Below, one piece after another: positions 8,481-17,588 of a DNA stretch of 64,000 bases. Within the stretch, counting starts at the first letter, position 1. Every line of letters begins with the position of its first letter. The position numbers and the translations under genes are program-made. Origin of the DNA: Nostoc sp. NIES-4103 (GTDB taxonomy: Bacteria > Cyanobacteriota > Cyanobacteriia > Cyanobacteriales > Nostocaceae); NCBI RefSeq assembly GCF_002368335.1, contig NZ_AP018289.1, positions 48,051-112,050 of the forward strand, given 5' to 3'. The notes below the pieces were generated by a model. The model was not told the DNA's origin and did not search any database. It saw only the letters and a list, made by a program, of their open reading frames with translations.

Positions 8481-9173
8481 TGTACACGGGAGATGGGGGG
8501 ATGGGGGATGGGGGGATGAGGAGATGAAGAGATGGGGAGATGAGGAGATGGGGAGATATTACTTAAAAATTCTTTCTTCTACTCCCCTGCTCCCCTGCTC
8601 CCCTGCTCCCCTGCTCCCCTGCTCCCCTGCTCCCCTGCTCCCCTACTCCCCTGCTAAATCAGAGGCGATCGCGGTTATGAGGTGCATCAAAATCAATTAC
8701 AGGCCCTTTTGGTACAATCCGCGTTGGATTAACCTGCGGATGGCTCCTGTAATAATGTCGTTTGATGTGGTCAAGATTACAAGTTTCTTTAACTCCCGGA
8801 AATTGGTAAAGTTCTTTGAGATATAGCAGGAGGCAGGGGGCAGGAGGCAGGAGGTAAAAACCTTACTGTTACTGTCATTGACGATTTTAAAATGTCCTAA
8901 TCTATGATTCGACTGCTATAATTCCAGAGATTAGGATAATCTACAATCCAGTGGAAATTACATTTAAAATGTACATAATAAACCGCGTGAACATACACCA
9001 GTCCGCCTCAGTAATTTCATTTCCACAAAGATAGCGTGAATTACGAATTACGAATTACGAATTACGAATTACGAATTACGAATTAGTAATTATTTGGTCA
9101 ACAGTCACCAGTCAATAACCAAAAGTTAAAAGTTGCAACTCATGACTAATGACTAATGACCAATGACTATTAT
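8481..9173. repeat. Repeat-rich intergenic region after aroA
   Basis: This 690-bp spacer is mostly simple repeats. At about 8490-8560 there are purine-rich GGGGAGAT/GAGGAGAT units. At 8581-8655 a run of CTCCCCTG units is repeated, the complementary sense of the first block. A GGCAGGAG run lies near 8828. From 9038 to 9085 there are GAATTAC heptamers. Such tandem repeats are characteristic of Nostocales intergenic DNA. A reading frame crosses 8416-8826, but its lower half is repeat-encoded and I do not regard it as a gene. Confidence 0.8.
9038..9085. repeat. GAATTAC heptanucleotide tandem repeat (STRR)
   Basis: The heptamer GAATTAC is repeated about six to seven times without interruption. 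The same heptamer, on either strand, recurs near 34045, 41116 and 58845 in this window, always between genes. Confidence 0.9.
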
Positions 9174-9464
9174 CTATTCAGCATTAAGAATTTTTGGTAC
9201 TTTGAAAAATTCACCTTCTTGTTCAGGCGCACTGTTAAGAATGGCTTCGCGTTCAGGATAAGGTTGTAATTCATCCTCTCGCGTCACATTACTAACATCA
9301 ATTGCCCTTGCTGTTGGAGGCACATCACTGACATCCAGTTCACTCAACTGTTGAACATAATCCAAAATACTTCCCAGTTGAGTGGTAAATTGCTCCTCCT
9401 CTTGGGGTGTTAATTCTAAACGGGCGAGAAGGGCTACTTTGCGAACTTGTTCACGATCAATCAT
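9174..9464 (-). CDS. gatC: Asp-tRNA(Asn)/Glu-tRNA(Gln) amidotransferase subunit C
   Basis: This 96-residue protein matches GatC along its whole length: MIDREQVRKVALLARLELT, the helix EEQFTTQLGSILDYVQQLSELD, then VPPTARA and a C-terminus with APEQEGEFFKVPKIL. GatC stabilises GatA and clamps GatB in the transamidase that makes Gln-tRNA(Gln) and Asn-tRNA(Asn). The partners gatA and gatB are not in the window, so the subunits are encoded separately, as is common in cyanobacteria. Confidence 0.95.
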   Translation of the reverse strand: MIDREQVRKVALLARLELTPQEEEQFTTQLGSILDYVQQLSELDVSDVPPTARAIDVSNVTREDELQPYPEREAILNSAPEQEGEFFKVPKILNAE

Positions 9465-9553
9465 AATTTGTGAGTTATGAGTTATGAGTTATGAGTGAGC
9501 AGTTAAAAGCAAAGAGTGATAATTCCTAACTCCTAACTCCTCACTCCTAACTT

Positions 9554-10075
9554 TTAGAAGAATACGTCAATTTGCATACGCCCAGTAGTTTTTAACCAGT
9601 TTTGGGCTTCAATGTAATTATTGGGAGCCATGCGAATAGCTCTAATCCAATAATCGGCTGCTTTGTCAAACAGTGCTTCTCCAGCGTCGTTGTCGCCAGC
9701 TTCTTTAGCTTTTTCGCCTTGGTAGTGGTAAATTACAGCGATGTTGTTTAAGGCTTGGGGTAGACGTGGGTTCAACTCGATCGCCCGGTGATAAAATTCT
9801 AGAGCCTTGTCGTGGTCGCCATTGCTAGCGTAGATTAGCCCCATATTGTAGAGAATATAGCCGCGATCGTTGGGGTCTTCTTCTAGCGTTAGGGCTTCTT
9901 CGTAGTATTCTAGTGCTTCGGCATATTCTCCTTCTGCCTGGGCTGACATCCCATCTCGGTAATAAACAAATGCTTCTTTAGCTTTTCTGTTAGCTGGCAG
10001 GATTTTCAGGATCAGATCCGCCATCACTGTAAAAGATTTATCAACAAAGTTATCGTTTTTTTGTGTTCTTGGCAT
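9554..10075 (-). CDS. ycf3: Photosystem I assembly protein Ycf3
   Basis: The protein has 173 residues with the Ycf3 N-terminus MPRTQKNDNFVDKSFTVMAD. Three tetratricopeptide repeats follow: AFVYYRDGMSAQAEGEYAEALEYYEEAL, RGYILYNMGLIYASNGDHDKALEFYHRAI and LPQALNNIAVIYHYQGEKA, plus the C-terminal WIRAIRMAPNNYIEAQNWLKTTGR. Ycf3 is a thylakoid-associated chaperone for photosystem I core assembly. The gene lies 89 bp upstream of gatC on the same strand, with a TAACTCC-type repeat between them. Confidence 0.97.
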   Translation of the reverse strand: MPRTQKNDNFVDKSFTVMADLILKILPANRKAKEAFVYYRDGMSAQAEGEYAEALEYYEEALTLEEDPNDRGYILYNMGLIYASNGDHDKALEFYHRAIELNPRLPQALNNIAVIYHYQGEKAKEAGDNDAGEALFDKAADYWIRAIRMAPNNYIEAQNWLKTTGRMQIDVFF

Positions 10076-10082
10076 ATTTGTC

Positions 10083-10275
10083 TGTTTTGGGAATTGGGAA
10101 TTGGGAATTGGGTATTGGGGACTGGGTATTGGGGACTGGGGACTGGGTATTGGGAATTGGGTATTGGGTATTGGGTATTAAGGACTAAATATTGGTGAAA
10201 CTCTTCATTAATCCATAGTACACAGTCTATATTCCCTAGTCCCTAGTCCCCAGTCCCCAGTCCCCAGTCACCAAT
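10083..10275. repeat. GGGAATT/GGGACTG and CCCCAGT heptamer repeats
   Basis: The left half consists of GGGAATT, GGGTATT and GGGACTG heptamers. The right half has the complementary CCCCAGT series, so the spacer forms a large imperfect inverted repeat between the starts and ends of the flanking minus-strand genes. Confidence 0.85.
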
Positions 10276-10277
10276 CC

Positions 10278-10955
10278 CTAGTCCCCACTAAGAGGTATGA
10301 TACATTCTGGACTGTTGTGCTGAGAGTTATTCACCAAGGTACTAACTGGATAGGCTCTCATTGCTTCGGCTGCATAGGGTAATAATAGCTGCTGTAATGC
10401 TTCAGGCGTTTGCACTTGCGTATCTAACCACAAATTGTAATCTTGCCGAGAAATAATTACTGGCATACGATCATGGATTGGTTGTAGTAATTCATTGGCT
10501 GCCGTTGTCAAAATTGTACAAGAGACTATTTCCTCTTGGGCAGGCGATCGCCATTTTGACCACAATCCCGCAAAACCAAAGGGTTGTCCATCTTGGAGAC
10601 GAAAATAAAATGGCTGCTTTTTACCCTGCTGTCGTTGCCACTCATAAAAACCATCAGCTAACACCAAACAGCGTTGGCGCTTGAAAGCTGAACGAAAAGC
10701 AGGTTTTTCTGCAACAGTTTCTGCCCTAGCGTTGATTAACTTTGCCCCCATTCCAGGATCTTTCGCCCATGAAGGAATTAACCCCCAACGTAAATATTGA
10801 AATTCACGCTGATCACTGTGGGGGTTATGTAACACAGTTGCTACCATTTGCGTAGGTGCAATGTTATATTGAGGCGCTAAATCTGCAACTAGCTGTACAC
10901 CAAAAACTTGGGCTAACACTGTTGCTGGTTGGTTTAAAGTAAATCTTCCACACAT
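10278..10955 (-). CDS. SOS-response-associated peptidase (SRAP/HMCES family, YedK-like)
   Basis: This 225-residue protein begins MCGRFTLNQ; Cys2 becomes the N-terminal residue that forms the thiazolidine crosslink with abasic sites in single-stranded DNA. The other family residues are visible: NARAET with Asn75, DGFYEWQ with Glu105, and IHDRMPVI with His161. WGLIPSWAKD near 58-67 is also typical. It shields abasic sites at replication forks. Length and domain are complete. It stands alone, opposite to the divergent GST gene. Confidence 0.94.
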   Translation of the reverse strand: MCGRFTLNQPATVLAQVFGVQLVADLAPQYNIAPTQMVATVLHNPHSDQREFQYLRWGLIPSWAKDPGMGAKLINARAETVAEKPAFRSAFKRQRCLVLADGFYEWQRQQGKKQPFYFRLQDGQPFGFAGLWSKWRSPAQEEIVSCTILTTAANELLQPIHDRMPVIISRQDYNLWLDTQVQTPEALQQLLLPYAAEAMRAYPVSTLVNNSQHNSPECIIPLSGD

Positions 10956-11159
10956 AATTTTATTTTCTACTAATGAATAAAATAAAACCTTTGATACTAG
11001 GATTAATTAAGACTTTATTTTTTATTTTCTCAGATAATTAATCAGGTTTTGCCAAGAGGTACAACAAATATAAAAAAAATCCTGTTTGGCAACATTTTTT
11101 TTGTAAGATATTGTATTTTAGACCAACATCTACTAACACATTCATCAACATTTTTCTAC

Positions 11160-11801
11160 ATGGAAACATTAAAACTGTACGATTTTTTACCCTCTGGCAA
11201 TGGATATAAGATACGTCTTTTATTGACACAAATGGGTATGCCCTTTGAAAGGATAGAGATTAACATCTTGAAAGGTGAGACTCGAACACCAGAATTTTTA
11301 AGTAAAAATCCCAATGGTAAGATACCAGTTTTAGAAATTGAGCCAGGAAAATACTTGGCAGAATCAAATGCCATATTGGTGTATTTGAGTGAAGGCACAG
11401 AATTTCTACCATATGATCGCTTTTTCAGAGCGCAAGTATTGCAATGGTTATTTTTTGAACAATACAGCCATGAACCTTATATTGCTACATCTAGGTATTG
11501 GATTTCAATTTTAGGTAAAGCTGAAGAATATCGTGTAGCTATAGAGCAAAAACGTGAACCAGGTTACGCAGCGCTAAAAGTGATGGAAAACCATTTGAGT
11601 AAACACACCTTTTTTGTAGGTGAGCGTTACACTATTGCTGATATTGCTTTATTTGCGTATACTCATGTCGCTGATGAAGGCGGATTTGATTTAACGAAAT
11701 TTCCTGGTATTCAAGCTTGGATAGAACGAGTTAAAGCTCAGCCTAGCTATATAAGCATCACCCAAGAAACATTTATGAACTGTTGTTACAATCTTGGATG
11801 A
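11160..11801 (+). CDS. Glutathione S-transferase family protein
   Basis: From ATG 11160 the protein has 213 residues. The N-terminal thioredoxin-like domain (about 1-80) starts ETLKLYDFLPSGNGYKIRLLL and contains NPNGKIPVLE with the cis-Pro and LAESNAILVYL with the Glu-Ser pair that binds the gamma-glutamyl of glutathione. The C-terminal all-helical domain has the family N-capping motif in FVGERYTIADIALFAY. The frame is open 37 codons further upstream, but those residues do not fit the family. It conjugates or otherwise uses glutathione; the substrate is unknown. Confidence 0.9.
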   Translation: METLKLYDFLPSGNGYKIRLLLTQMGMPFERIEINILKGETRTPEFLSKNPNGKIPVLEIEPGKYLAESNAILVYLSEGTEFLPYDRFFRAQVLQWLFFEQYSHEPYIATSRYWISILGKAEEYRVAIEQKREPGYAALKVMENHLSKHTFFVGERYTIADIALFAYTHVADEGGFDLTKFPGIQAWIERVKAQPSYISITQETFMNCCYNLG

Positions 11802-11848
11802 AAATTCCTCTACCTCGTTCCCGTATTCCTGACGAATTACGCAAAGCG

Positions 11849-12079
11849 TTACGAGATATCTGTATCAATTTCAATCAGCTTTAGCCGAGAGGATAAACCT
11901 GATTTAATTCTGATATGCGATTTGGGCACATCAAATTTTTCTGCTAGTATTTTAATTAACTCTTCATTGGCTTTACCATCTATCGGTGGAGATTTTAAAT
12001 GTACAGTCAGGCTGCCATCAGTTTGTTCTTCAATTTTTTGCTGTTTGGAATTAGGTTTGACTTTAACTTTTTTTTGCAT
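11849..12079 (-). CDS. DUF167 (YggU-like) protein
   Basis: This small 76-residue protein has the DUF167 signature VKVKPNSKQQKIEE, TVHLKSPPIDGKANEELIKILAEKF, VPKSHIRIKSGLSSRLKLIEI. The fold is a known alpha/beta domain of undetermined role. Its start overlaps the end of the upstream DUF2809 gene by 17 bp, suggesting translational coupling in a two-gene unit. Confidence 0.9.
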   Translation of the reverse strand: MQKKVKVKPNSKQQKIEEQTDGSLTVHLKSPPIDGKANEELIKILAEKFDVPKSHIRIKSGLSSRLKLIEIDTDIS

Positions 12080-12473
12080 AACCTATTTTCTGTAACTGTC
12101 GCAGCCACAACCAACCTAAAATACAACCCAATACATAGTGAGGAAAATCCCACCAACTAAAGGTAGAACCAAGCAACCACTTACCTATCAATTTAGCCCG
12201 TATCTCTTCTAATAGTGGTGGATGCCAAAGTTGCAAAAACTCGATTATACAAGTAGTAATCAAAACCCATACAGTAATTAGCTTGACGGCTTTTTGACTT
12301 CTGAAAAACCAAAATGCCAACAGACACCAAAATATTTCATAAAATATAGACGACCCGTAGTTATTAAACCACTGATGGGCAGGCCCGGAGTAGTACTTAA
12401 ATAAAAAGCCCATCACTACCACAATCAGCAGAGACAGGATGATTAATATTGCTTGGTTACGGTTTTGTAGCAT
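12063..12473 (-). CDS. DUF2809-family integral membrane protein
   Basis: This 136-residue protein has four hydrophobic segments (about 8-25, 41-57, 62-82 and 108-124). The family motifs are a WCLLAFWFFRS segment, EFLQLWHPPLLEEIRA and LLGSTFSWWDFPHYVLGCILG. Function is unknown in the family. It overlaps the following DUF167 gene by 17 bp. Confidence 0.85.
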   Translation of the reverse strand: MLQNRNQAILIILSLLIVVVMGFLFKYYSGPAHQWFNNYGSSIFYEIFWCLLAFWFFRSQKAVKLITVWVLITTCIIEFLQLWHPPLLEEIRAKLIGKWLLGSTFSWWDFPHYVLGCILGWLWLRQLQKIGYAKKS

Positions 12474-12643
12474 TTCTCAAGGCTAAAGACTAAGCAAGAT
12501 TTTAGCCTTGAAAAAGGGAATTGGCACGGGGAATGGGGCATGGGGCAATTGGGAATTGGGAATTGGACATTAGATATTTCTCCCTTATCTCCCTCATCCT
12601 CCTCATCCCCCTCATCTCCCCTGCACCCCTGCACCCCTGCCTA

Positions 12644-13192
12644 CTACGGATATCTTCTGCTACCAGCGCCTACCACACCAATTTTGTGGCGATAGGAGAG
12701 TTCGGCACCAAACCAGCCAGAAATACTAGTCAGCGTACCAACAATTAGCGATAGCAGTAGTCCCCAAGGTAATATGCGTGACTCGGCGTCGCCCAACCGC
12801 AAAAGATAGTTAAACAGTGTCAAGACTAGGATAGAAACATTCAAAATCAGATGCGCCCAGCCAGCGCTGCGCTTGCGGACTCGTTCAATTTTCAAAAAGT
12901 CACTCAAGCCGATCGCAGCTGCTATTAAACCTCCAGCTAATCCCAGTCCGATTAACCATAACGAAGCCCTGGCCCAGAAGAAATCACGAGTTAACCAGTA
13001 GCCAAAGTCGCTACCTAAAGCTGCGGCTAAAAAGGCTATGGGAAAAATCACACTTAAGGGGTGTAAGGGATGTCCAGCGATCGCTACTGTACTGGGTACA
13101 CCAGGATCACGATACTCTCTGTCGTCACTTTCAATAACTGGTGGGATATTGGGGAAAGGTGTGGAAGTTGTCTGTGTATCTGTAGTTTCCAT
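12644..13192 (-). CDS. DUF2231 family membrane protein
   Basis: The protein has 182 residues. After a polar N-terminus of about 38 residues comes the DUF2231 motif GHPLHPLSVIFPIAFLAAALGSDF and four membrane helices (about 44-65, 76-98, 110-132, 143-163). The domain often accompanies redox or cytochrome-like membrane proteins, but no role is established. It lies 17 bp after the DUF2993 gene on the same strand, so they probably form an operon. Confidence 0.88.
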   Translation of the reverse strand: METTDTQTTSTPFPNIPPVIESDDREYRDPGVPSTVAIAGHPLHPLSVIFPIAFLAAALGSDFGYWLTRDFFWARASLWLIGLGLAGGLIAAAIGLSDFLKIERVRKRSAGWAHLILNVSILVLTLFNYLLRLGDAESRILPWGLLLSLIVGTLTSISGWFGAELSYRHKIGVVGAGSRRYP

Positions 13193-13209
13193 AATTCACT
13201 ATCCTATTT

Positions 13210-13950
13210 TTAACTTGAGGGAATTTGCTCAACGTCAGCTTCAGCTTGCAGCGTTAGTTTACCTGCTTCTACTATTAGTTGCTTAACTCGCAGACTTATT
13301 CCTTCTAAATCGAAGTTACTCAAATCTAAAATTTCGCTGGTTTCCTCTATCAAAGCTTTTGTCAATTCTGGTGATATTTCTTCTCCTTTGTCATACTCAA
13401 CATTTTCTAGAGAAACAGTTTGACCGTTAGCACTTACACAGGGTGTTGCTGAAAAACCGATTTGTTTGATTTCATTACTTTCAGTTAACCGAATCTCAGC
13501 ATTCAGTGCTACTTTTCCTTCTTCAGGTAGAGAGAAATCTATATGTTGGGGTGATATTGTCTTTGATTGTCCATTGATATTTATTTTCTGGCTTTGCAGT
13601 TTTGAGCGGATATATTCAGAGTTGAAAGCACGATTAATATCAGCTTCAGTTAATACTACCCGCGCTTTACCAGTAGCAGGTCGAGTAAGTTCAATTTTGC
13701 CAAAAACCACACTCAAAGGATTGATAGCAACACTGTTAATTTGCATTTTCATTTCCTCCATACGGAGGTCTTTTTGCATCACTAAACCATCGCCCTCAAT
13801 TGTGACTGAATCTACTTGTCCCTGAACAACTTTCAGCGGGTCTGTTTTGACATCTACATCTAAATTTTCTACTTCATATAATTGGCTAGATAAACCTATT
13901 TCTACAGCTTTATTCAGTGCTTGCTCTCCTATTCCAGGATTTTCTGCCAT
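13210..13950 (-). CDS. DUF2993 (LmeA-like) lipid-binding-type protein
   Basis: This 246-residue protein has no signal peptide or membrane helix. DUF2993 features are AVEIGLSSQLYEVENLDVDVKTDPLKVVQG, the beta-rich SVTIEGDGLVMQKDLRMEEMKMQ, SVVFGKIELTRPATGKARVVLTEADINRAFNS, and a C-terminal amphipathic part. Relatives in actinobacteria (LmeA) bind phospholipid; cyanobacterial members are uncharacterised. It precedes the DUF2231 membrane protein by 17 bp. Confidence 0.85.
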   Translation of the reverse strand: MAENPGIGEQALNKAVEIGLSSQLYEVENLDVDVKTDPLKVVQGQVDSVTIEGDGLVMQKDLRMEEMKMQINSVAINPLSVVFGKIELTRPATGKARVVLTEADINRAFNSEYIRSKLQSQKININGQSKTISPQHIDFSLPEEGKVALNAEIRLTESNEIKQIGFSATPCVSANGQTVSLENVEYDKGEEISPELTKALIEETSEILDLSNFDLEGISLRVKQLIVEAGKLTLQAEADVEQIPSS

Positions 13951-14206
13951 TATTTCCGAATCTCTTGTTTAAGTATCCTTGAGTCAATTTAGAGAAATAT
14001 AATTAAAATTTTATCTACCTGGCGATGGAGACAATTTTGAAAAGTTATCTGTCAAAAAGAATAATTGCCAAAATAATGATAAAAATTATCACTTTTCTAT
14101 CCCTAGTAAGGAAGTAATCGTTCAAAAGAAGGAGGAAAAATTCATAAACTCTATGTCAACCTGAAATTAGTAAAGATTAAGACCACATTTGAGAGGAGAA
14201 CTCAAG

Positions 14207-15268
14207 ATGGTATCCACTTTAGATGATACAAAGCGTCAAGCTATTGGTACAAAATTGGCAAGTGTTAAATTGCTTCAACAGTTGATCATTGAAATTGAAG
14301 AACAATTTTTAAGAGAATCCAACGACAGCGAAATTTCCGATCGCTTGCAAAAGTTCCTCGAAGATGACAGAAAAAATCTGGGTATTATAGAAACCGTAAT
14401 TGTTAATTATGGCAACCCCGCCGAACCAAAACAAACAGTTCAAGAAGAAGCTGACAAGATTCGCCAATTGATGCAGGGTTCTGAATTAACTTTCTTTGAA
14501 AAAGTGTCTAAGCACGAATTGCTTAAGCACCAACAAGTAATGAGCGGTTTGTTAGTTCATAAGGCTGCACAAAAAGTTGGTGCTGATGTACTGGCTGCAA
14601 TTGGGCCTATTAATACCGTTAACTTTGAGAACCGCGCTCACCAAGAGCAACTTAAAGGTCTTCTCGAAATCTTGGGTGTTCGTGAACTCACTGGACAAGA
14701 AGCAGATCAAGGTATTTGGGGACGAGTTCAAGATGCGATCGCAGCATTTAGTGGTGTAGTAGGTAGCGCTGTCACCCAAGGTACTGACAAACAGGATATG
14801 AACATCCAAGATGCCATCCGCTTGGATCACCAAAAGGTAAATGTCCTGTTTACTGAAATAGCCCAAAGCAACGACCCACAAAAGATTCAAGAATACTTTG
14901 GTCAACTCTACAAGGATCTGACTGCTCACGCTGAAGCTGAGGAAGAAGTTCTTTATCCCAGAGTTCGTGCTTTCTATGGTGACAGTGACACCCAAGAACT
15001 GTACGACGAACAAGCTCAAATGAAGCAGTTGTTAGCAGAAATCAAGAGAATTGACCCCTCTACATCTACATCTCAGTTCAAGGATAGAGTTAAGAATCTA
15101 GCAGACATCGTGATGGATCACGTCCGTCAAGAAGAAAGCACATTGTTTGCTGCTATTCGCAATAACTTAAGCAGTGACCAAAGTGAACAATGGGCTACCG
15201 AATTCAAAGCAGCTAAGGCCAAAATCCAACAGAGATTAGCTCAACAAAGCCAAGGTGCTGCACGGTAA
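14207..15268 (+). CDS. Hemerythrin-like HHE domain protein
   Basis: From ATG 14207 (AGGAGA eight bases upstream) the protein has 353 residues; a TTG 18 bp upstream is less likely. The first half (about 15-175) is helical and rich in Glu/Gln and resembles cyanobacterial hemerythrin-associated domains. The second half (about 200-340) is an HHE domain, with RLDHQKVNVLF, LTAHAEAEEEVLYPRV and IVMDHVRQEESTLFAAI giving the His and Glu ligands for a di-iron site. It probably binds oxygen or iron, or acts in stress; no partner gene is adjacent. A HIP1 inverted pair at 15315-15350 follows. Confidence 0.85.
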   Translation: MVSTLDDTKRQAIGTKLASVKLLQQLIIEIEEQFLRESNDSEISDRLQKFLEDDRKNLGIIETVIVNYGNPAEPKQTVQEEADKIRQLMQGSELTFFEKVSKHELLKHQQVMSGLLVHKAAQKVGADVLAAIGPINTVNFENRAHQEQLKGLLEILGVRELTGQEADQGIWGRVQDAIAAFSGVVGSAVTQGTDKQDMNIQDAIRLDHQKVNVLFTEIAQSNDPQKIQEYFGQLYKDLTAHAEAEEEVLYPRVRAFYGDSDTQELYDEQAQMKQLLAEIKRIDPSTSTSQFKDRVKNLADIVMDHVRQEESTLFAAIRNNLSSDQSEQWATEFKAAKAKIQQRLAQQSQGAAR

Positions 15269-15382
15269 GTTTAGACCACGAGTGAACATCAAAAATAGCT
15301 AAGTTGTTGTGGGGGCGATCGCTAAGTTAAAAAATGGGCGATCGCCTATTTCATCATCTATAAAACCATTCTCTAGCAAGGT

Positions 15383-15880
15383 CTATTTCGCCTCACCAAT
15401 AATAGTGAAAGCAGCCCAATCTCTGGGATGAGGGTGTTGTTTCATCGTTACCAACATTGCCTGACGCAGTGCAGCAGCTTTATCTGGTTGCTGTTGCCAA
15501 TTGCGATAAAATTCGGTCATTAACGAGTAGTAATAAAATATAGCAGACTCCATATAAACTAATAACACCGACTGAGATGCCAATAAATGACGACGGACAA
15601 TGCGATCGCTATTAACTACCACATCACTAAAACCCTGGCGGTTGAGGGGTATTCCCGGTAGTGCAGGAATGTCACCCTCGTCACCTTCGGCAACTTTGCA
15701 AAGGGTAATCAAGCGATCGCTATTTTGCATCCTCTGAATCAAATCTGCATCCTTGGGGTTGTGGCGATAAATATCTAAGTCAATGACTTGCGGTTGATAT
15801 ACCTCTAACTGCTTAATTGTCTGCGCTAGTATGGTATAATGGTAACTTAAGTGGTATGGAAAGCTTGTATAATTGTACAA
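15383..15880 (-). pseudogene. Remnant of a CHASE2/CHAT-domain protein with internal deletion
   Basis: The translated peptide joins two unrelated partial domains. About residues 17-100 look like a piece of a CHASE2 extracellular sensor domain (VIDLDIYRHNPKDADLIQ, DVVVNSDRIVRRHLL). About residues 105-165 look like the last part of a CHAT caspase-like domain (LMTEFYRNWQQQPDKAAALRQAML, HPRDWAAFTIIGE). The catalytic His and Cys regions are missing and the start codon would be TTG inside the next gene. This is a gene reduced by deletion, not a working protein. Confidence 0.7.
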
Positions 15881-16214
15881 ACTTTGGTAATGCTAACCTC
15901 AGTAATGCAAATCTTACAAGCGTTGGTTTTAAATATGTTGAATTTCTCAATGCAAATCTCACAGATGCCAATTTAAGTAGCGCAGATTTAGCTGCTACTG
16001 ATTTCACTGGAGCGAAGTTAATTAATACTAATTTGACGAATGCTTACCTTTACAATGCAAAACTTATCGGAGCTGATTTGAGTGATGCAAACCTGCTAGC
16101 GCAGACCTGAGAGGAGGAAATCTGAGTGGTTCTCGGATAAATGAGAAGACTAACCTACAGGGAGGAAAAATCTGTGATGCTATCTGGATAGATGGTTCTA
16201 ATAAAAATTGTTGA
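15856..16214 (+). pseudogene. Pentapeptide-repeat protein with a frameshift
   Basis: From ATG 15856 the frame encodes A(D/N)LXX repeats (NANLSNANLTS, NANLTDANLSSADLAATDF, GADLSDANLL) and stops at 16110. The pentapeptide pattern continues in the -1 frame from about 16101 (ADLRGGNLSGSRI) and ends with CDAIWIDGSNKNC, the usual end of these cyanobacterial proteins, at TGA 16212-16214. A one-base change near 16100 explains both halves. The original protein would be about 119 residues. It is probably a pseudogene; a sequencing error is the alternative. Confidence 0.75.
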
Positions 16215-16311
16215 TAGGCCGGCAACGTTCTTCACAAGAGTGCTACGACGAGTGGCATCGTCAGGTTAATTGAGTCATTTAAAAAATTCGATTAACAGGA
16301 TTTTTATTTTT

Positions 16312-16643
16312 ATGTTTGAGAAAAAAAAGTTGCCAATAAGTATCTCGTCGGATGGCTGCTAGTCTCTTTAGGTTTGTCTTTTCTGTTACTTTCAATAAAT
16401 GGGGTTGCAATCAACGTAAACGCGATTGTGTCTTGGACGTTTGGTATTTACTGTATTAGTATAGTAGCTTTTGGCTTGAGTTATTTATACAACAAAAACT
16501 CAGTTAAACCAGAAATTATTTGATGGCTATATCCAATCTTTGCAGTATTTTTATTGGTGCAAAAAGCTACATTATTGTTGTTTAAAATGATATGGATATT
16601 GCGCCCATTTACTAAATATACTTACGATCCCTACAACAAGTAG
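16312..16643 (+). pseudogene. Broken small membrane protein gene (A8-tract frameshift and in-frame TGA)
   Basis: ATG 16312 starts MFEKKK and then runs out of frame at an eight-A tract (16321-16328). In the shifted frame the peptide continues VANKYLVGWLLVSLGLSFLL, a second hydrophobic stretch SWTFGIYCISIVAFGLSYLY, and a TGA at 16521. Past that TGA the same frame goes on with WLYPIFAVFLLVQKATLLL to a TAG at 16641. One extra A and one TGG in place of TGA would restore a protein of about 110 residues with three membrane segments. No family is recognised. Confidence 0.55.
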
Positions 16644-16699
16644 GGTCTTGCAATTTGCAAATTTTGTTCCTGATATCGATTGAAAAAGAGGGCTTAAGA

Positions 16700-17389
16700 A
16701 TGAAAACGAAAATGACTAGTATGATTGTGTTAAGTGTCATCAGTTCAAGTCTAATTTTGTCCGGTTGTAGTAATCCTAAAGATGCTAATGAGGGTAATTT
16801 TAAACAGGCTATCAATGCAATCCTAGCTAAACAAAAAGTTGGATGTGTCCCTATTTTGGGAAATAGGGAGTCGTTTCCTACTACAGTACCCCAACAAGCA
16901 ACTGACCAAATCAAGCTACTTAATTCTTTGGTAAAAGTTGGCTTATTATCTGGTAAAGAAGGGACAACCAAAGATTTTAGCGGAAAAATCCTTCCTGCAA
17001 TTGAATACTCGGTTACACCAGAGGGAGAAAAGTTTTATACATCTAATGTCTATCCAAGATCTTCACAATCAAAATCAACAGGAGGTTTTTGTATTGGGGA
17101 CGCGGAAGTTGACAAAATTATAAATTTCACTGAACCACAGAGTTATCCCGGTTCTGCCCAAGTATCAAATGTGAAATTCACCTACAAATTTAAAAACCTT
17201 GGTAAATGGTTTGAAGATCCAGATGTGCAAGCAACAGTTGGTACTATGTGGAAAGGAGGAATATTTGAAAGACAACCATTATATGATGGGAATGGTGGAC
17301 TTAATCAAATACTAGAAAGTAAAGATAATCCACCTGAGAGGGAAATTAATTTGTTTCTTACTAACAACGGTTGGGTAGATAAGTTGTAA
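16700..17389 (+). CDS. Putative lipoprotein of unknown function
   Basis: The start ATG 16700, after a GAGGG ribosome site, gives a 229-residue protein with a lipoprotein signal: MKTKMTSMIVLSVISSSLIL followed by the lipobox LSGC. The mature part has several Cys (KVGCVPILG, GGFCIGDAEV) and a beta-rich C-terminal part (QVSNVKFTYKFKNLGKWF). No known domain is recognised. It should be attached to the outer leaf of the plasma membrane or the outer membrane. It stands alone, downstream of the decayed gene patch. Confidence 0.75.
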   Translation: MKTKMTSMIVLSVISSSLILSGCSNPKDANEGNFKQAINAILAKQKVGCVPILGNRESFPTTVPQQATDQIKLLNSLVKVGLLSGKEGTTKDFSGKILPAIEYSVTPEGEKFYTSNVYPRSSQSKSTGGFCIGDAEVDKIINFTEPQSYPGSAQVSNVKFTYKFKNLGKWFEDPDVQATVGTMWKGGIFERQPLYDGNGGLNQILESKDNPPEREINLFLTNNGWVDKL

Positions 17390-17588
17390 TTGAAAAATAT
17401 TAGACTCAGTTTGTAGTTACTAAAAATAGCTCTTTCAGGGTGTGTTATTTACCAGTTTTTCTGGTTGAGAATTTGTTCTGTAACTTGAAATGATGAAAAT
17501 GGTGGATTTAATCAGGCAAAAATATTAATTTTTCACATGATATACCTACGGAATCTGGGATACAACTATTCCCAATCTCCAGTCACTT

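Noticed and set aside
8416..8826. 136-codon plus-strand frame overlapping the aroA end
   Set aside because: Its first part lies within aroA in another frame and its second part is encoded by CTCCCCTG repeats; no protein character.
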